5,294 bases of DNA, from assembly GCA_021793855.1 (NCBI GenBank), contig JAJYRY010000077.1:1-5294 (forward strand). The letters run 5' to 3'. The position numbers and the translations under genes were made by a program. The notes below the pieces were generated by a model. It was not told the origin of the DNA. It did no database searches and was given only the letters and a program-made list of their open reading frames with translations. This DNA comes from Thermoplasmata archaeon. Its GTDB lineage: Archaea > Thermoplasmatota > Thermoplasmata > Thermoplasmatales > GCA-001856825. Shown here in pieces: positions 5,004-5,294 of the stretch (positions are counted from its first letter, which is position 1; each line of letters starts with the position of its first letter).

Positions 5004-5294
5004 CTAGTTGCTGGGTTTGTGATCTTGGACACTCTGAAGCTTTGCTCCAGACATTATCTCAGCAGAGAAGTGACATGCTGACCTGTGCCCGGGGCTCATT
5101 TCCGTCAGCTGAGGTTCTTTAGTCTTGCAGATCTCCTCTGCATACCTGCACCTTGTGTGGAACCTGCATCCAGATGGAGGATTTGAGGGTGAAGGTACGT
5201 CACCGCTCAACACTAAGACGTTCCTCTTCCTCCTGGTGTCGGGGACGGGTATTGCGCTCAACAGAGCCTGGGTGTAAGGGTGCAGAGGATTCTT
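5004..5294 (-). CDS. Oligopeptide/dipeptide ABC transporter ATP-binding protein, C-terminal part (runs off right edge)
   Basis: The reverse complement is open from the right edge (codon-aligned at 5294) for 96 residues to a TAG at 5004-5006. It is the C-terminal region of an OppD/OppF or DppD/DppF ATPase. [18 protein letters not shown] (visible residues 2-19) is the segment that follows the H-loop region in this class. After it comes the oligopeptide-transporter C-terminal domain with [16 protein letters not shown] (41-56), [11 protein letters not shown] (60-70) and ACH (73-75). Four cysteines (visible residues 43, 49, 56, 74) form CX5CX6CX17C, the pattern that binds a 4Fe-4S cluster in some characterised Opp/Dpp ATPases. 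The Walker A, Walker B and signature motifs lie outside the window. The protein would couple ATP hydrolysis to import through a DppB/DppC-type permease. D-type versus F-type assignment is not possible from this tail. The substrate-binding protein that converges on it is a likely partner. Confidence 0.93.
   Translation of the reverse strand, partial: KNPLHPYTQALLSAIPVPDTRRKRNVLVLSGDVPSPSNPPSGCRFHTRCRYAEEICKTKEPQLTEMSPGHRSACHFSAEIMSGAKLQSVQDHKPSN

Overview
The window looks like chromosomal DNA of an archaeon, most plausibly an acidophilic Thermoplasmata-type lineage. The pointers are AT-rich intergenic gaps with TATA-box-like elements (the 9-mer TTAAATATA occurs upstream of two genes), start codons mostly without a strong Shine-Dalgarno, T-tracts after genes, frequent AGA/AGG arginine and ATA isoleucine codons, and a membrane-anchored surface binding protein with PKD domains, many N-glycosylation sequons and very few basic residues. 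The lineage is an inference from these traits, not from a marker gene.

Layout from left to right: (1) on the minus strand, the first 101 codons of a family 2 glycosyltransferase of the dolichyl-phosphate-mannose synthase type, running off the left edge; (2) a 182-bp divergent gap with promoters for both flanking genes; (3) on the plus strand, a complete 394-residue metal-dependent amidohydrolase with all expected metal ligands; (4) a 131-bp gap with a hairpin, a T-tract, a 21-bp palindrome, a short direct repeat and a TATA box; (5) on the plus strand, a complete 907-residue substrate-binding protein (N-terminal anchor, two PKD domains, family 5 solute-binding domain); (6) a 178-bp convergent gap with a T-rich terminator; (7) on the minus strand, a 92-residue protein with two membrane helices; (8) on the minus strand, the last 96 codons of an Opp/Dpp-type ABC transporter ATPase, running off the right edge.

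Read together, the right two thirds looks like a peptide-uptake locus. The large surface protein would capture a peptide-like ligand. The ATPase at the right edge would power a permease encoded beyond the window, and the amidohydrolase, whose relatives include Xaa-Pro, Xaa-Arg and Xaa-Lys dipeptidases, could process the imported product. The binding protein and the ATPase converge on opposite strands, so they are separate transcription units and their functional pairing is inferred. The glycosyltransferase may supply lipid-linked sugars for modifying surface proteins such as the binding protein, again by inference.

I found no RNA genes, CRISPR arrays, insertion sequences or attachment sites. 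Nothing here amounts to a clearly new system. The points most worth a second look are the PKD-containing anchored binding protein with its composition bias, the four-cysteine motif in the ATPase tail, the unrecognised two-helix protein, and the regulatory structures between 1658 and 1776.
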